From Chitinophaga flava (GTDB lineage Bacteria; Bacteroidota; Bacteroidia; Chitinophagales; Chitinophagaceae), in contig NZ_QFFJ01000001.1 in the NCBI RefSeq assembly GCF_003308995.1, forward strand, positions 2,418,001-2,482,000: a stretch of 64,000 bases of DNA. Reading direction: 5' to 3'. The stretch's first letter is position 1. Each line of letters begins with the position of its first letter. The notes beneath the pieces are model-generated. The model saw nothing but the letters and a program-made list of their open reading frames with translations. It was not told the DNA's origin and did no database searches. Both the position numbers and the translations under genes were made by a program. Shown here piece after piece: positions 17,619-26,932 of this stretch.

Positions 17619-17820
17619 TTAATATCTGTAAAAAATGCTGGCAGGACACCAAATCAGCGAGCTGTGCCCATGGAGATTATCTGCCCCCAATACCAGCATA
17701 CCGGCCCTGGTGGTATGAATCCGGTCACGGTTATACGATTCCAGGAAAAACAATCTCCTGTGCTGCCAGCCTTTCGGAGAGCAGCAACAAGCCGATGAGG
17801 GCGCAAACCAATTTATACAT
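17619..17820 (-). pseudogene. Frameshifted remnant of a small exported membrane protein
   Basis: On the minus strand, 11 nt after the eboF stop, an ATG opens a good signal peptide (MYKLVCALIGLLLLSERLAA) that runs into a stop at 17731. The next frame continues sensibly with FLESYNRDRIHTTRAGMLVLGA before composition breaks down and a stop occurs at 17619. The segment resembles the start of small Bacteroidota membrane proteins with an NRxRxxxxxxGMxVLG motif (DUF6992-like, from memory). This suggests a truncated, frameshifted gene. The remaining gap to 17413 shows nothing else. Confidence 0.35.
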
Positions 17821-17830
17821 GGGAGACGGT

Positions 17831-19198
17831 TTATTCACCCGTCAGCTGATTCCATATCACGTCGTATACGTCGATGGCCTGCAACTGCTTTTGCGCCAGT
17901 GACGTTTTGCTGATCACCACTGCATGATTGGCAGGGTTTTCTTCCAGACGGCCGTGTGAACCCTTGATGAGCGTAGCATCCAGCGGGATTACATTCATGA
18001 GGTAACGGAAGCCCAGTTTTTTCTTCAGCAGTTTGGCTGCAGCTTTCAGTTTGATCAGTGGATCTGCAGGATTCATAAACATTTCCACCGGATCATATCC
18101 CGGTTTGCGATGGATATCCACAATGCGCGCAAAATCGGGTGCTTTGTTATCGTCCAACCAGTAGTAGTAGGTAAACCAGCTGTTGGCATCGGCTACCAGT
18201 ACCAGATCGCCGCTGCGTTCATGATTCAGGTGGTGTTCTCTTTTGCCTTCCCGGTCGAGCACCATTTGTACACCGGGTACTTTTTCCAACAGCTCCCTTA
18301 CTCTTCTGAAGCAGGATGGATCGTTGAAATAGATATGCGCCAGCTGGTGGTCAGATACTGCAAATACTTTGGACGCACCGGGATCGAGCAGCTCAAGGCC
18401 TCTCTCCACACGTATAGCCAGCAGGCCTTCCTCACGCAGGACACGGTTGATATGTACCGGATTATTGACATTGGTGATACCGTATTCAGACAATACGATC
18501 GGGTCGCAGCCTTTCTGCTGATAGTAGGTAATCAACTGCTGGCATACAGCATCAATTTCCTTCAGCTCTTTGGCAATACCAGCGGGATCCTGCCCGAATT
18601 TCTGCAGACAGTAATCGAGGTGCGGGAGGTATATCAGTGTTAAAGTAGGATCGTATCGTTTGTCTGTCAATATCGAAGCGTCTGCAATCCACTGCGACGA
18701 TTTGATATTGGCAGTAGGGCCCCAGTAATTGAACAGCGGGAATGGTCCCAGTTCCTGGGTAAGATAATCCCGCAGTGTATCGGGTGTTGTATAACAGTCC
18801 GGTATTTTGCGGCCGTCTGAAAGATAATTGGGACGGGGTGTCAGGGAGTAGTCCACGTTGGCGTACATATTGTACCACCAGCACATCTGAGCACAAGTAA
18901 AGGAAGGATCCAGGTGCTTAGCCTTATCCCAGATTTTCGGGCCTTCCACCAGTTTGTTGGATTGTTTCCAGAATTTGATTTCGCAATCGGTACGGTCATA
19001 CCAGCCGTTACCTACAATACCGTGTTCACTTGGCCATTCGCCTGTAAGATAGGTGCTTTGTACCGCAGTGGTTACTGCCGGTAACATCGGTGATACGGTT
19101 GCCATATGCCGCTGCTGCGCATAACCTTTCAGAAATGGCATATGCTCCAGCAAAGAGGCGGATAGCCCAACAACATCCAATACAACTGTCTTTCTCAT
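17831..19198 (-). CDS. eboF: EboF-like alkaline phosphatase/phosphodiesterase family protein
   Basis: This 455-residue protein belongs to the type I phosphodiesterase/nucleotide pyrophosphatase branch of the alkaline phosphatase superfamily. Features are the N-terminal metal-site Asp (VVLDVVGL), the nucleophile region PAVTTAVQSTYLTGEWPSEHGIVGNGW and the metal-site motifs SDHQLAH and KGSHGRLEENP. In ebo clusters the last gene is of this type. The first ATG is at 19198; a TTG four codons upstream is less likely. A large inverted repeat separates it from eboE. Its substrate in the ebo system is not known. Confidence 0.88.
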   Translation of the reverse strand: MRKTVVLDVVGLSASLLEHMPFLKGYAQQRHMATVSPMLPAVTTAVQSTYLTGEWPSEHGIVGNGWYDRTDCEIKFWKQSNKLVEGPKIWDKAKHLDPSFTCAQMCWWYNMYANVDYSLTPRPNYLSDGRKIPDCYTTPDTLRDYLTQELGPFPLFNYWGPTANIKSSQWIADASILTDKRYDPTLTLIYLPHLDYCLQKFGQDPAGIAKELKEIDAVCQQLITYYQQKGCDPIVLSEYGITNVNNPVHINRVLREEGLLAIRVERGLELLDPGASKVFAVSDHQLAHIYFNDPSCFRRVRELLEKVPGVQMVLDREGKREHHLNHERSGDLVLVADANSWFTYYYWLDDNKAPDFARIVDIHRKPGYDPVEMFMNPADPLIKLKAAAKLLKKKLGFRYLMNVIPLDATLIKGSHGRLEENPANHAVVISKTSLAQKQLQAIDVYDVIWNQLTGE

Positions 19199-19241
19199 AG
19201 ATATGATCAACGTTTCATTTTCCGATATAAAGCTATATAAT

Positions 19242-19329
19242 TCAAATACGAATTACAAATTACGAATTACGAATGATGAATGAAATGATACATCTCATTC
19301 GTAATTCGTAATTTGTAATTCGTGTTTGA
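19242..19329. repeat. 34-bp inverted repeat spanning the eboE 3' end
   Basis: Arms 19242-19275 and 19296-19329 are complementary with one mismatch (27 consecutive perfect pairs, 19249-19275 with 19296-19322) around a 20-nt loop. The arms are themselves built from short AATTACGA-type repeats. The right arm encodes the last residues of EboE (ending ELQITNYE), a C-terminus often produced by this type of dispersed repeat. Confidence 0.95.
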
Positions 19330-20521
19330 CCCAGTTCAGTTCCCTTGACACAGACACCGCCATTTCTTCCTTAAGCCCCGATGGCAGTACATCCCAGGTA
19401 TAGGTTTCTACTTCCAAATGGGCGGTAAATGGTTGTTGCCGCTGTAATGCCAGCACCCTGACAATCTCTTCGCGGGTGGATTGCAACACTTCAAAACGAT
19501 CGATAAAGATAGGCACATGAAAGTGGGAGCGCCACTCGGCAACAGCCGTGTTGGCGGCATCTTCCAGTGCCTGCGGCAGATCCGGGTAATGTATCAGACT
19601 GCCATCCTTTTTTTTGCCGATCACCTGATGCAGGTACACCTGTTCATTGAACTGACGAAAAGCGTTGATAACGGCATTACGTTGATCCGTTTCCGTTGGC
19701 AGGTCTGCTTTCAGGGCAGCACTGATCTGTATTTTGCCTACACGGAGACCATGAGTCTGCAGCTGCTTCAGCACCTGTTCCGGTTCTTCATATTCCAGTG
19801 CAAAATGGCAAACATCATAACAGAGCTGCACATGTCTTTTGATAATATCAGCAGCCTCCTCTTCATCGACACCCAGTTTGTCTTTAATAAAGCAGATACC
19901 AGCGGGCAACAGCGATGTTGTATACCAGTTGATATACTCCCGGGTGTTCTCCAACAGTCCGTCGGGCTCCGGTTCCACATCGAGGTGCATGAGGGGTCCG
20001 CCGCCATGGTGGATACGGGCCAGCTGTTCCACCACGAGCAACATATTCAGTGTGGCACTTTCGGTGAAAGCGTTTTTTTCTTCCTCACAGCGGTTGCACC
20101 AGAACTTATAAGAGAGCGGAGAGGTAGAGATGCCGCCTTCCATTCCTTCCGGTAAAAGGGCTGCCAGCAGGCGAAACAGCCTGATGATGTAGGCTACACG
20201 GTCGGCCTGTGTCCAATCGGGTGCATGTACCTGATCTTTCACCACTACATCATGAAAGCCACCGTAGGGGAAACCGTTCATCGTAAATACGTAACAGTTT
20301 TCCTGTTGCAGCCAGGCTTTAAAGGCGTTCAGGTTTTCCTCTTTGGCTAGTTCCAGGCTGGCCGTATTGGCCAGCCGCAGCCCTATACCAAAGGGCTGGC
20401 CGGGAGCTACCTGTTGTTTGACTTGAGGAATATATTTTTTGAGTTGGGCGAAATGGTCTTCCCATTTTTCACCAGGATGTATATTAGTGCAATAAGTCAG
20501 GTGTCCGTATGCTGTTTGCAT
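19295..20521 (-). CDS. eboE: EboE, TIM-barrel sugar phosphate isomerase/epimerase-like protein
   Basis: EboE proteins are xylose isomerase-like TIM barrels required, with the rest of ebo, for export of precursors in cyanobacterial scytonemin production. The 408-residue protein starts LTYCTNIHPGEKWEDHFAQLKKY, has FTMNGFPYGGFH and the metal-site region HLDVEPEPDGLLEN followed by CYDVCHFALEYEEPE. Its start codon overlaps the eboD stop by one base (TAATG), indicating translational coupling. About ten C-terminal residues are encoded by an inverted-repeat arm and are probably an add-on. Confidence 0.92.
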   Translation of the reverse strand: MQTAYGHLTYCTNIHPGEKWEDHFAQLKKYIPQVKQQVAPGQPFGIGLRLANTASLELAKEENLNAFKAWLQQENCYVFTMNGFPYGGFHDVVVKDQVHAPDWTQADRVAYIIRLFRLLAALLPEGMEGGISTSPLSYKFWCNRCEEEKNAFTESATLNMLLVVEQLARIHHGGGPLMHLDVEPEPDGLLENTREYINWYTTSLLPAGICFIKDKLGVDEEEAADIIKRHVQLCYDVCHFALEYEEPEQVLKQLQTHGLRVGKIQISAALKADLPTETDQRNAVINAFRQFNEQVYLHQVIGKKKDGSLIHYPDLPQALEDAANTAVAEWRSHFHVPIFIDRFEVLQSTREEIVRVLALQRQQPFTAHLEVETYTWDVLPSGLKEEMAVSVSRELNWVKHELQITNYE

Positions 20522-21675
20522 TACTGTAAATTTTTGCAGATGTCTGCTGCTTTGTACAGCAGGTCCAGGTCAATGTGATGCACTTCTGCGCCTTTACCGA
20601 TGGCTTTCAGCAGGGAGATGGTCAGCTGGCCACCCAGGTGTTCGCGGAATTCTTCCAGTCCTGCGATCACGGGAGATGGTTTGCCATCCTGCTTTTCCAG
20701 AAGCGGATGCCATACCGGCAGCTGCATCTGTTTGAGAACGCTGACGATACGGTGCATATCCGATTCACTGATCCAACCTAACAGGCAGGAATACACGCTG
20801 TCGATTGCGATACCGATGGATACGGCTTCTCCATGGCGCAAAGCGAAGTTAGTCAGTTGTTCCAGTTTATGTGCACTCCAGTGCCCGAAGTCGAGTGGAC
20901 GGGCGGAGCCGCTTTCGAAGGGATCGCCGCCACCGCCAATATGCGCCATATGCAGGTCTGCGCAGCGATAGATCAGCTCTTCCATACCAGGCATATCACC
21001 GGCGGTAAGCGCCGCCGCTCTTTGTTCCATCCATTCGAAGAAAGCAGCATCCCTGATGAGGGCTACCTTTACCGCTTCCACCATGCCGGAGCGCCAGTCG
21101 CGGCCATCCAGGGTGGTGAGGAAAGTGCTGTCATTAAATACTGCCGCCGGTGGTGCAAAAGAACCCAGGAAGTTTTTCTTGCCTTTGTAGTTGACACCAT
21201 TTTTCACCCCTACACCGGAATCATTTTGTGACAGCACGGTAGTAGGGATACGGATATGTTTTACTCCACGGTGGGAGATAGCGGCTGCAAACCCTACCAG
21301 ATCGAGCAGGGAACCGCCGCCGACGCCGATTACATAGGAATGGCGGTCTATCCCGTAGCGGTCGATGGCATCTACCAGTGAGAAAAGCAGGGGCAGGTCA
21401 TTCTTTACACTTTCCCCGCCGGCGATGGTAATGATTTCAGGCGCCAGCTGAAAGCCTCGCACCTGGCCCAGATAACGGCTGATCTGTTCCGCAAGACCGG
21501 GATGGCTGGCCGCCACACCTCCGTCGAGGATGACCAGCAGTTTCTTTTGAAAGGCGGTACTAGCTTTGGATTCCAGGAAAGCTGACAAGCAGGTATTGGC
21601 AGGATCAAATAAATGTCTGGAAAAAAATACCCCGAAAGAAAAGTTAACGTCAAATTGTTGTTGAATATACTCCAT
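20521..21675 (-). CDS. eboD: EboD, 3-dehydroquinate synthase-like sugar phosphate cyclase
   Basis: This 384-residue protein belongs to the DHQ synthase/sugar phosphate cyclase family. It has the NAD-binding motif GVGGGSLLDLVGFAAA (from residue 117), PTTVLSQNDSGVGVKNGVN (144-162; canonical DHQS reads DSSVGGK here), and the metal-site region FGHWSAHKLEQL with RHGEAVSIGI. The location in ebo and the changed active-site loop argue against the shikimate enzyme. It is the first gene of the eboDEF half and must have its own promoter, because eboC lies 3.3 kb away behind an oppositely oriented gene pair. Confidence 0.92.
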   Translation of the reverse strand: MEYIQQQFDVNFSFGVFFSRHLFDPANTCLSAFLESKASTAFQKKLLVILDGGVAASHPGLAEQISRYLGQVRGFQLAPEIITIAGGESVKNDLPLLFSLVDAIDRYGIDRHSYVIGVGGGSLLDLVGFAAAISHRGVKHIRIPTTVLSQNDSGVGVKNGVNYKGKKNFLGSFAPPAAVFNDSTFLTTLDGRDWRSGMVEAVKVALIRDAAFFEWMEQRAAALTAGDMPGMEELIYRCADLHMAHIGGGGDPFESGSARPLDFGHWSAHKLEQLTNFALRHGEAVSIGIAIDSVYSCLLGWISESDMHRIVSVLKQMQLPVWHPLLEKQDGKPSPVIAGLEEFREHLGGQLTISLLKAIGKGAEVHHIDLDLLYKAADICKNLQ

Positions 21676-22295
21676 GGCTTAGTTCCGCATACATCAATCT
21701 AAAAAAATTCAATAGCCATTAAATGTACATATAAAAATGCGATATTTTTATAAAGAATAAGGCTCCGTTCACGGAGCCTTTTTTGGGGTTCTACCTGTTT
21801 GTTGTTATCGGTATGCAATTGACAAATGGTTCATTACTCTTTGCAAAGAAACCAGGTTTTATACGGTTATTCCACGGTACAAACCATTATTTAAATAATT
21901 ACGTAGTTCTACCTGGTAGTTACTTTTTGCCGCAAGCCCTTATCTATCAGGCATTATATTATCTGCCACCGAAAATACAGCCGGCAAGCCTTCCCGTTCG
22001 TCCTATTACCTGTTGCGTATTAAACAGGAATTGAAGATCTTTATCTTCCGCTGCAGATGGACTGTACTGCTATCTGTAAGTCATTGATTAATTGTTTGTT
22101 TAGATGAATATCCGGTAAATGTCCCCATGTTGTTAACCCTGTAACACGGCTGTTTTTCGTACTTCTCTTGTTGCATTACTACGTAAATTGTCACAAGCAT
22201 CAAGCCTGGCCGGGAACATAGTGTTTTCTCTCCCAGACTCATTTTCAGGCATACCACCAGATATTGATCTGATTGAAAAAGAAGCTTATTGAGCA
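21676..22295. other. 620-bp gap between eboD and the sensor kinase gene
   Basis: This divergent gap is AT-rich near eboD and contains the hairpin at 21759. I see no convincing gene: the two short frames of 83 and 90 codons have no signal peptide, no family features and no neighbour support. Promoters for eboD and the kinase must lie here, but no full TTTG-N19-TAnnTTTG pair stands out. Confidence 0.5.
21759..21785 (+). terminator. Isolated plus-strand terminator upstream of eboD
   Basis: A perfect 10-bp stem (AAGGCTCCGT with ACGGAGCCTT) with a 2-nt loop is followed by a T-run on the plus strand. No plus-strand gene lies upstream of it, only the minus-strand eboD, so its transcript is missing. 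Confidence 0.75.
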
Positions 22296-24272
22296 ATGTT
22301 AAAAAGATTATTTTTTGTTTCCTGTTTGATCTCCGGACTTTGCTTTTCAGCACGGGCGTTTAACACGGCAGCACAAGACAGCCTATTTCGGGTACTGCAA
22401 TACAAGAAGGCCGATACCAGCCGGGTAAGTACCCTGTTTGCCTATGCTATGAGTTATCTGCCGGACAGTTTACAGAAGGCGGACCAGATTTTCCACGAAG
22501 CGTTGCATCTCAGCCGTCAGCTGCATTATGATAAGGGCGTGGCGGATTTCGCCTGTTATTACATGTATATCCAGGATATGCGTGGACAATACCGGGAATC
22601 ATTGTTTATGGTAGACAAGGCCGTCGGTATATACGCAGCCCTGAAAGACACGGTGAACCTGATGCGGGCCCTTAGTTTCAGCGGCAATGAACATCATTTG
22701 CTGGGTAATCTCCCTGCCGCCGCCGGTCGTTACCTGGAAGCGCTCAAACTGGCCGATACCATGCGGGACAGCCTTTTTTCAGGGATGATGAACAACAACC
22801 TGGCATCCCTTTTTGTGATCCTGAAAGACTTCCGCAAAGGTTTCCGATATGCTGAAAAGGCTTACCACAACGGTCTTACGGCAGGCAACAAACGACGTAC
22901 CTCTGCCGCCCTGATCACGATGGGCACCTGTATGGTGTCGCTGCACCGCTATGAGGAAGGGGAACAATATTACCGGCAGGCCATCAACACAGGCCGGGAG
23001 CTGGAAGACAGTGCCTACGTGCTCAACGCACAGCTCAATCTGGGCAATCTCTACTTTGAACAAGGGAACCGGGAAAAAGCCTACCAGCAATACTCCCAGG
23101 CGCTGGAGCTATCGGACAAATACCCCAAACCCGAGCTGCTCACCTATGTGTACCTGGGCTACGGACGGGAGTTGTTCAACCTCAACAGATTTAGCGAAGC
23201 ATTCGCTTATGTAGAAAAAGCCATTACCATGGCTCAGGAATACGATGCTACCAATGAACTGCGCTGGGCTTATCTGGTAGCTTCCAATCTGAAAGCCACC
23301 ATGGGCGATTATAAGCAGGCATTTCTCCTGCGGGAGAAGTTTGAAATGCTGAATGATTCCCTTACGGGTGATGCGGCCCGCAATAATGTGGCATTACTGG
23401 AAATGCAGTACCAGTCTGAGAAAAAAGACCGTGAGCTCACCGAAAAACAACTGCAGCTCACCCGCAAGGACCTCCAGCTGCAACATAAAAATATGTGGCT
23501 ATTGTTCTTCCTGATATCCGCAATCCTGCTGGTGGTATTCGCCTTTTTGGTATGGCAACGGCTGAAGCACCGCCACAAACTGCAGCAACAGCAATTACAG
23601 ACCATGGAAGTGGAAAAAACAGTACAGGTGCTGGAAGCGATGATACAGGGTGAAGAGAGAGAACGTACCCGCTTGTCGAAAGATCTGCACGATGGCGTAG
23701 GCGGATTGTTGTCTGCCGTTAAAATGCACTTTGCAGCTGTAAAGCATGACCGTACCGCCTTACAAACAGACAAAGGTTTCCTGCATGCGATGGGCATGCT
23801 GGACGATGCCATAGGGGAAGTACGTAAAACCGCGCACAACCTGATGCCCGAGCTGCTGGCCGGAATGGGGCTGGCGGAAGCGGTCCGTTTTTATTGCCGC
23901 AACGTGAGCCATTCCCGGCACCTGACCATCTCCTGTTATGTACCGGATGATATAGGACGTTTCAATGCCAATTTCGAACTGTCTGTTTATCGTATTGTAC
24001 AGGAACTGGTCAACAATATTATCAAACATTCACAGGCTACAGAAGCCTTTGTACAGCTTACCCGGCACGGGCAGTTGCTCACCATCACCGTTGAAGACAA
24101 CGGGATAGGCTTCCAGACCCACCCCGGCCTTCAAACCGGTATGGGCCTCAACAGCCTGCAATCCAGGATAAAAGCATTAAACGGTAATATGGAAATAGAC
24201 GCATCCCACGGACATGGTACTACCGCCTATATAGAATTTGATATCGCGATTATGCAACTCATGGAAGTCTGA
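22296..24272 (+). CDS. TPR-containing sensor histidine kinase (NarL-partner type)
   Basis: This 658-residue kinase has a signal peptide, a periplasmic TPR-repeat region (about residues 30-360, e.g. AQLNLGNLYFEQGNREKAYQQYSQAL), one transmembrane helix (about 397-417), a coiled coil, a HisKA_3 dimerisation domain with phospho-acceptor His465 in LSKDLHDGVGG, and a HATPase domain with N box (ELVNNIIKHSQA), VEDNGIGF and GMGLNSLQSRI. It is followed 21 bp later by its response regulator. The pair runs opposite to the ebo genes and sits between eboC and eboD. The signal sensed is unknown. Confidence 0.93.
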   Translation: MLKRLFFVSCLISGLCFSARAFNTAAQDSLFRVLQYKKADTSRVSTLFAYAMSYLPDSLQKADQIFHEALHLSRQLHYDKGVADFACYYMYIQDMRGQYRESLFMVDKAVGIYAALKDTVNLMRALSFSGNEHHLLGNLPAAAGRYLEALKLADTMRDSLFSGMMNNNLASLFVILKDFRKGFRYAEKAYHNGLTAGNKRRTSAALITMGTCMVSLHRYEEGEQYYRQAINTGRELEDSAYVLNAQLNLGNLYFEQGNREKAYQQYSQALELSDKYPKPELLTYVYLGYGRELFNLNRFSEAFAYVEKAITMAQEYDATNELRWAYLVASNLKATMGDYKQAFLLREKFEMLNDSLTGDAARNNVALLEMQYQSEKKDRELTEKQLQLTRKDLQLQHKNMWLLFFLISAILLVVFAFLVWQRLKHRHKLQQQQLQTMEVEKTVQVLEAMIQGEERERTRLSKDLHDGVGGLLSAVKMHFAAVKHDRTALQTDKGFLHAMGMLDDAIGEVRKTAHNLMPELLAGMGLAEAVRFYCRNVSHSRHLTISCYVPDDIGRFNANFELSVYRIVQELVNNIIKHSQATEAFVQLTRHGQLLTITVEDNGIGFQTHPGLQTGMGLNSLQSRIKALNGNMEIDASHGHGTTAYIEFDIAIMQLMEV

Positions 24273-24293
24273 TTTCCATATCAATTATTTTTT

Positions 24294-24932
24294 ATGAAGA
24301 TTAAGTTAGCCATCACAGACGACCACCTGCTGGTCATTAATGGATTAAAAGCCATGCTGGCGCCCTATCCACACATAGAAATAGTATACGAAAGCAATGC
24401 CGCCACCGCGCTGATGGGGGCGTTACCGGCCAGCCAGCCGGATGTGTTGCTACTGGATATACAAATGCCGGATATCGATGGACTGGAATTGTGTAAACTA
24501 GTCCGGAAAAATTATCCGGAGATAAAAATCATTGCGCTCACCAATTTCATGGAATCGCATTATATCAAGCAAATGCTACGCAACGGCGCCAGCGGCTACC
24601 TGCTTAAAAACACCGACCAGCACATGCTGGTAGCAGCCATAGAACAGGTATATGCCGGAGAGCAGTTTCTTGATGCCAGCATCAAACAGCAACTGTTACA
24701 CGAAATGATCACCGGGCAGAAATCCACCGGCTACGACATTCCGCTTACCCGTCGTGAAAAAGAAATACTGAAGCTGATTGCAGAAGAATATTCCAATCAG
24801 CAGATCGCCGATATGTTGTCTATCAGCCTGCGTACAGTAGAAACGCACCGACTTAACCTCACGCAGAAACTGGCTGTAAAAAATACAGCCGGACTGGTAA
24901 AGGAAGCCATCAAAAGAGGACTGATAGACTAA
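24294..24932 (+). CDS. NarL/LuxR-type response regulator
   Basis: This 212-residue regulator has a receiver domain with acidic pair (ITDDH), phospho-acceptor Asp55 in LLLDIQMPDIDG, the conserved Thr (ALTNF) and Lys (GYLLKN), then a C-terminal LuxR helix-turn-helix (LTRREKEILKLIAEEYSNQQIADMLSISLRTVETHR). It is paired with the kinase upstream. It ends 23 bp from the convergent eboC stop with no terminator visible. Regulation of the flanking ebo halves is plausible but unproven. Confidence 0.94.
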   Translation: MKIKLAITDDHLLVINGLKAMLAPYPHIEIVYESNAATALMGALPASQPDVLLLDIQMPDIDGLELCKLVRKNYPEIKIIALTNFMESHYIKQMLRNGASGYLLKNTDQHMLVAAIEQVYAGEQFLDASIKQQLLHEMITGQKSTGYDIPLTRREKEILKLIAEEYSNQQIADMLSISLRTVETHRLNLTQKLAVKNTAGLVKEAIKRGLID

Positions 24933-24955
24933 TTACGAGTTAGGAACTGATTAGT

Positions 24956-25876
24956 TTATGTAATGGCGAAAATTTTTCCCAGTCCCATTGATATTGGCAA
25001 TAACAGCAACACTGACAGTGCATAACCGATAGCATCAAAAGCCGCCACCCAGGCGGCATTCATGACTATCAGTGCTACAATGCCGGCCTTTACTGCCTTT
25101 CCGATGTTGGGCCCGGAAGGATCCTTAAATGCCTTGTATAAAGGTTTCATGATCATCCAGGCAAAGAGCAGCAGGAAAGGCAATGCTTTCAGGAGATGGT
25201 GATTATAGGCTGCCAACCCTCCGATGGTGAGTAGCACGATACCATAACAAACCGCCGTGATGCGGGTGCTGGTGCTGGTACCGCCATATACTTCTCCCCG
25301 GCTGATGTTGGTGACAGCAGCGATATACAACACCGGTACCAGGCCTATCCACCACCATGTTTCCACAGCGCCGGGCACAATACTGATACCCAACAGGAGG
25401 TTGAGGCCACGGCAAAGTCCCATGTTTACAGGACCGAGGAAACTATGATGTTTTCCCCATTTGTCGTATATCAGCGCTGAGGCGCCGGTGGCGATGGCCA
25501 GCCAGCCTGCAATGCCGTGGAAACCGCCCACTGAAAAGGCAGCCAGTATTCCTACCAACAGCAGATAACAGCCGAGGATAATCGCTTGTATGCGTGTGAT
25601 AACACCACTGGGGATGGGCCTTTCGGGCCGCTCTATCTTATCCAGATCTGTATCAAAAATATCATTGAACACAACACCGCCTCCATATAGTCCGGCAGTG
25701 GCCAGACACAGGCATACCACCGGGAGCGTCTGATCCAGTGTCAGGGAGGAAAAGGTTGCATTCAGAAAATAGCCGGAAATGGCAACCCCTGCCAGAATAT
25801 CGGCAATAGCCGTAATAATATTGGCTGGGCGCATCAGGCGCAGGTATCCAATTACTTTGCTAACAATATAACTCAC
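24956..25876 (-). CDS. eboC: EboC, UbiA-like prenyltransferase
   Basis: This 306-residue polytopic membrane protein (about eight or nine helices) belongs to the UbiA prenyltransferase superfamily. The first Asp-rich motif is N71-D72-x2-D75-x3-D79 (NDIFDTDLD) followed by RPERPIPSG; the second site region is YDKWGKHH. UbiA enzymes attach isoprenoid chains to aromatic or other acceptors. In ebo clusters the prenylated product is unknown. It follows eboB by 54 bp on the same strand and ends the eboABC half. Confidence 0.93.
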   Translation of the reverse strand: MSYIVSKVIGYLRLMRPANIITAIADILAGVAISGYFLNATFSSLTLDQTLPVVCLCLATAGLYGGGVVFNDIFDTDLDKIERPERPIPSGVITRIQAIILGCYLLLVGILAAFSVGGFHGIAGWLAIATGASALIYDKWGKHHSFLGPVNMGLCRGLNLLLGISIVPGAVETWWWIGLVPVLYIAAVTNISRGEVYGGTSTSTRITAVCYGIVLLTIGGLAAYNHHLLKALPFLLLFAWMIMKPLYKAFKDPSGPNIGKAVKAGIVALIVMNAAWVAAFDAIGYALSVLLLLPISMGLGKIFAIT

Positions 25877-25930
25877 CGATTAAACAGGTTTTCATGGTTC
25901 ATTGCCAGCAGTAACGAAACTGCCAGGCCT

Positions 25931-26917
25931 TTACCGGATGATGGTCGTATTTTTATTGATTCTGGGCTGCTGACCTCCACGTAAAACGGTGCTTCCATTA
26001 AATCTTTCACTTTGATCTATATTTCCGGCCAACTCAAAATCCGATTCATTGATTTGTCCGCTTTGCGCAAATGCTTTTACAGCGTTCATGTAAGTTACCG
26101 AATGAATGTCATTCAAGTCAATACCACTTTCGTGCATTAAAGCAGCTGTTTTAGGTACCGCAAGAGGGTCGCTGATACCCCAATCGGCAGCTGAGTTGAC
26201 CATAATCCTTTCGCTGCCGTATTGTTTCACAACAGCGACCATTCTTTCATTACCCATTTTAGTAAACGGATAGATGGTGAAAGCTGCCCAGAAACCGCGG
26301 TCGAGCACTTCCTTCACCGTTTCCTCGTTGTTATGATCTACGATCACCATATGAGGAGGCAGGCCATGTTCGATGGCGATGTCCATGCTGCGCTGTGTTC
26401 CTTTTTTCTTATCGCGGTGAGGCGTGTGGATCTGTACGGGCAAACCTGCTTCCTTAGCCAGTTCCAGCTGTGCACGATAATATTTTTCTTCCAGTGCTGT
26501 CTGGTCATCAAAGCCTATTTCACCAACACCCACCACTCCTTCTTTGTAGATAAACTGTGGCAGTATTTCCATGACGGCTTCCGCCAGTTTTTCGTTGTTG
26601 GCTTCTTTTGAATTAAGGCCGATAGTGCAGTAGTGTTTGATACCGAACTGAGACGCGCGGAAACGTTCCCAGCCGAGGAGGCTGTTGAAATAATCGCGGA
26701 AGGTATCAACGCCGGTGCGTGGCTGACCGAGCCAGAAGGCGGGTTCGATGAGTGCTACGATGCCGGCATCAGCCATAGCCTGATAGTCGTCGGTAGTACG
26801 GGATGTCATATGCACATGCGGATCGAAGAAACGCATGCCTTTGATTTTATCCAGATAAGCCGGTGTATAGGAAAGCGGTTGCAGATCTTTTTCAGTGAGT
26901 TCGTGGATACCACACAT
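25931..26917 (-). CDS. eboB: EboB, TatD-family metal-dependent hydrolase
   Basis: This 328-residue TIM-barrel amidohydrolase has the metal ligands of the TatD family: His34 and His36 (FDPHVHM), Glu133 (GVGEIGF), His164 (VQIHTPH), His195 (VIVDHNN) and Asp245 (SAADWG). The start at 26917 leaves a 15-bp gap after eboA; a later ATG at 26836 (MRFFDPHVHM) would give a length closer to a compact TatD protein and is a real alternative. The C-terminal 30 residues (GSTVLRGGQQPRINKN) look low-complexity and are probably disordered. Confidence 0.92.
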   Translation of the reverse strand: MCGIHELTEKDLQPLSYTPAYLDKIKGMRFFDPHVHMTSRTTDDYQAMADAGIVALIEPAFWLGQPRTGVDTFRDYFNSLLGWERFRASQFGIKHYCTIGLNSKEANNEKLAEAVMEILPQFIYKEGVVGVGEIGFDDQTALEEKYYRAQLELAKEAGLPVQIHTPHRDKKKGTQRSMDIAIEHGLPPHMVIVDHNNEETVKEVLDRGFWAAFTIYPFTKMGNERMVAVVKQYGSERIMVNSAADWGISDPLAVPKTAALMHESGIDLNDIHSVTYMNAVKAFAQSGQINESDFELAGNIDQSERFNGSTVLRGGQQPRINKNTTIIR

Positions 26918-26932
26918 AATTTTCAGGTTTAG

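Noticed and set aside
18961..18990. LacI-like half-site (GCAATCGGTACGG) inside eboF
   Set aside because: Only one half-site matches, and it lies within a coding region without promoter context.
22081..22353. Minus-strand frame of 90 codons upstream of the kinase
   Set aside because: It overlaps the kinase start, lacks family features and is basic/Lys-rich in a way typical of random AT-rich frames.
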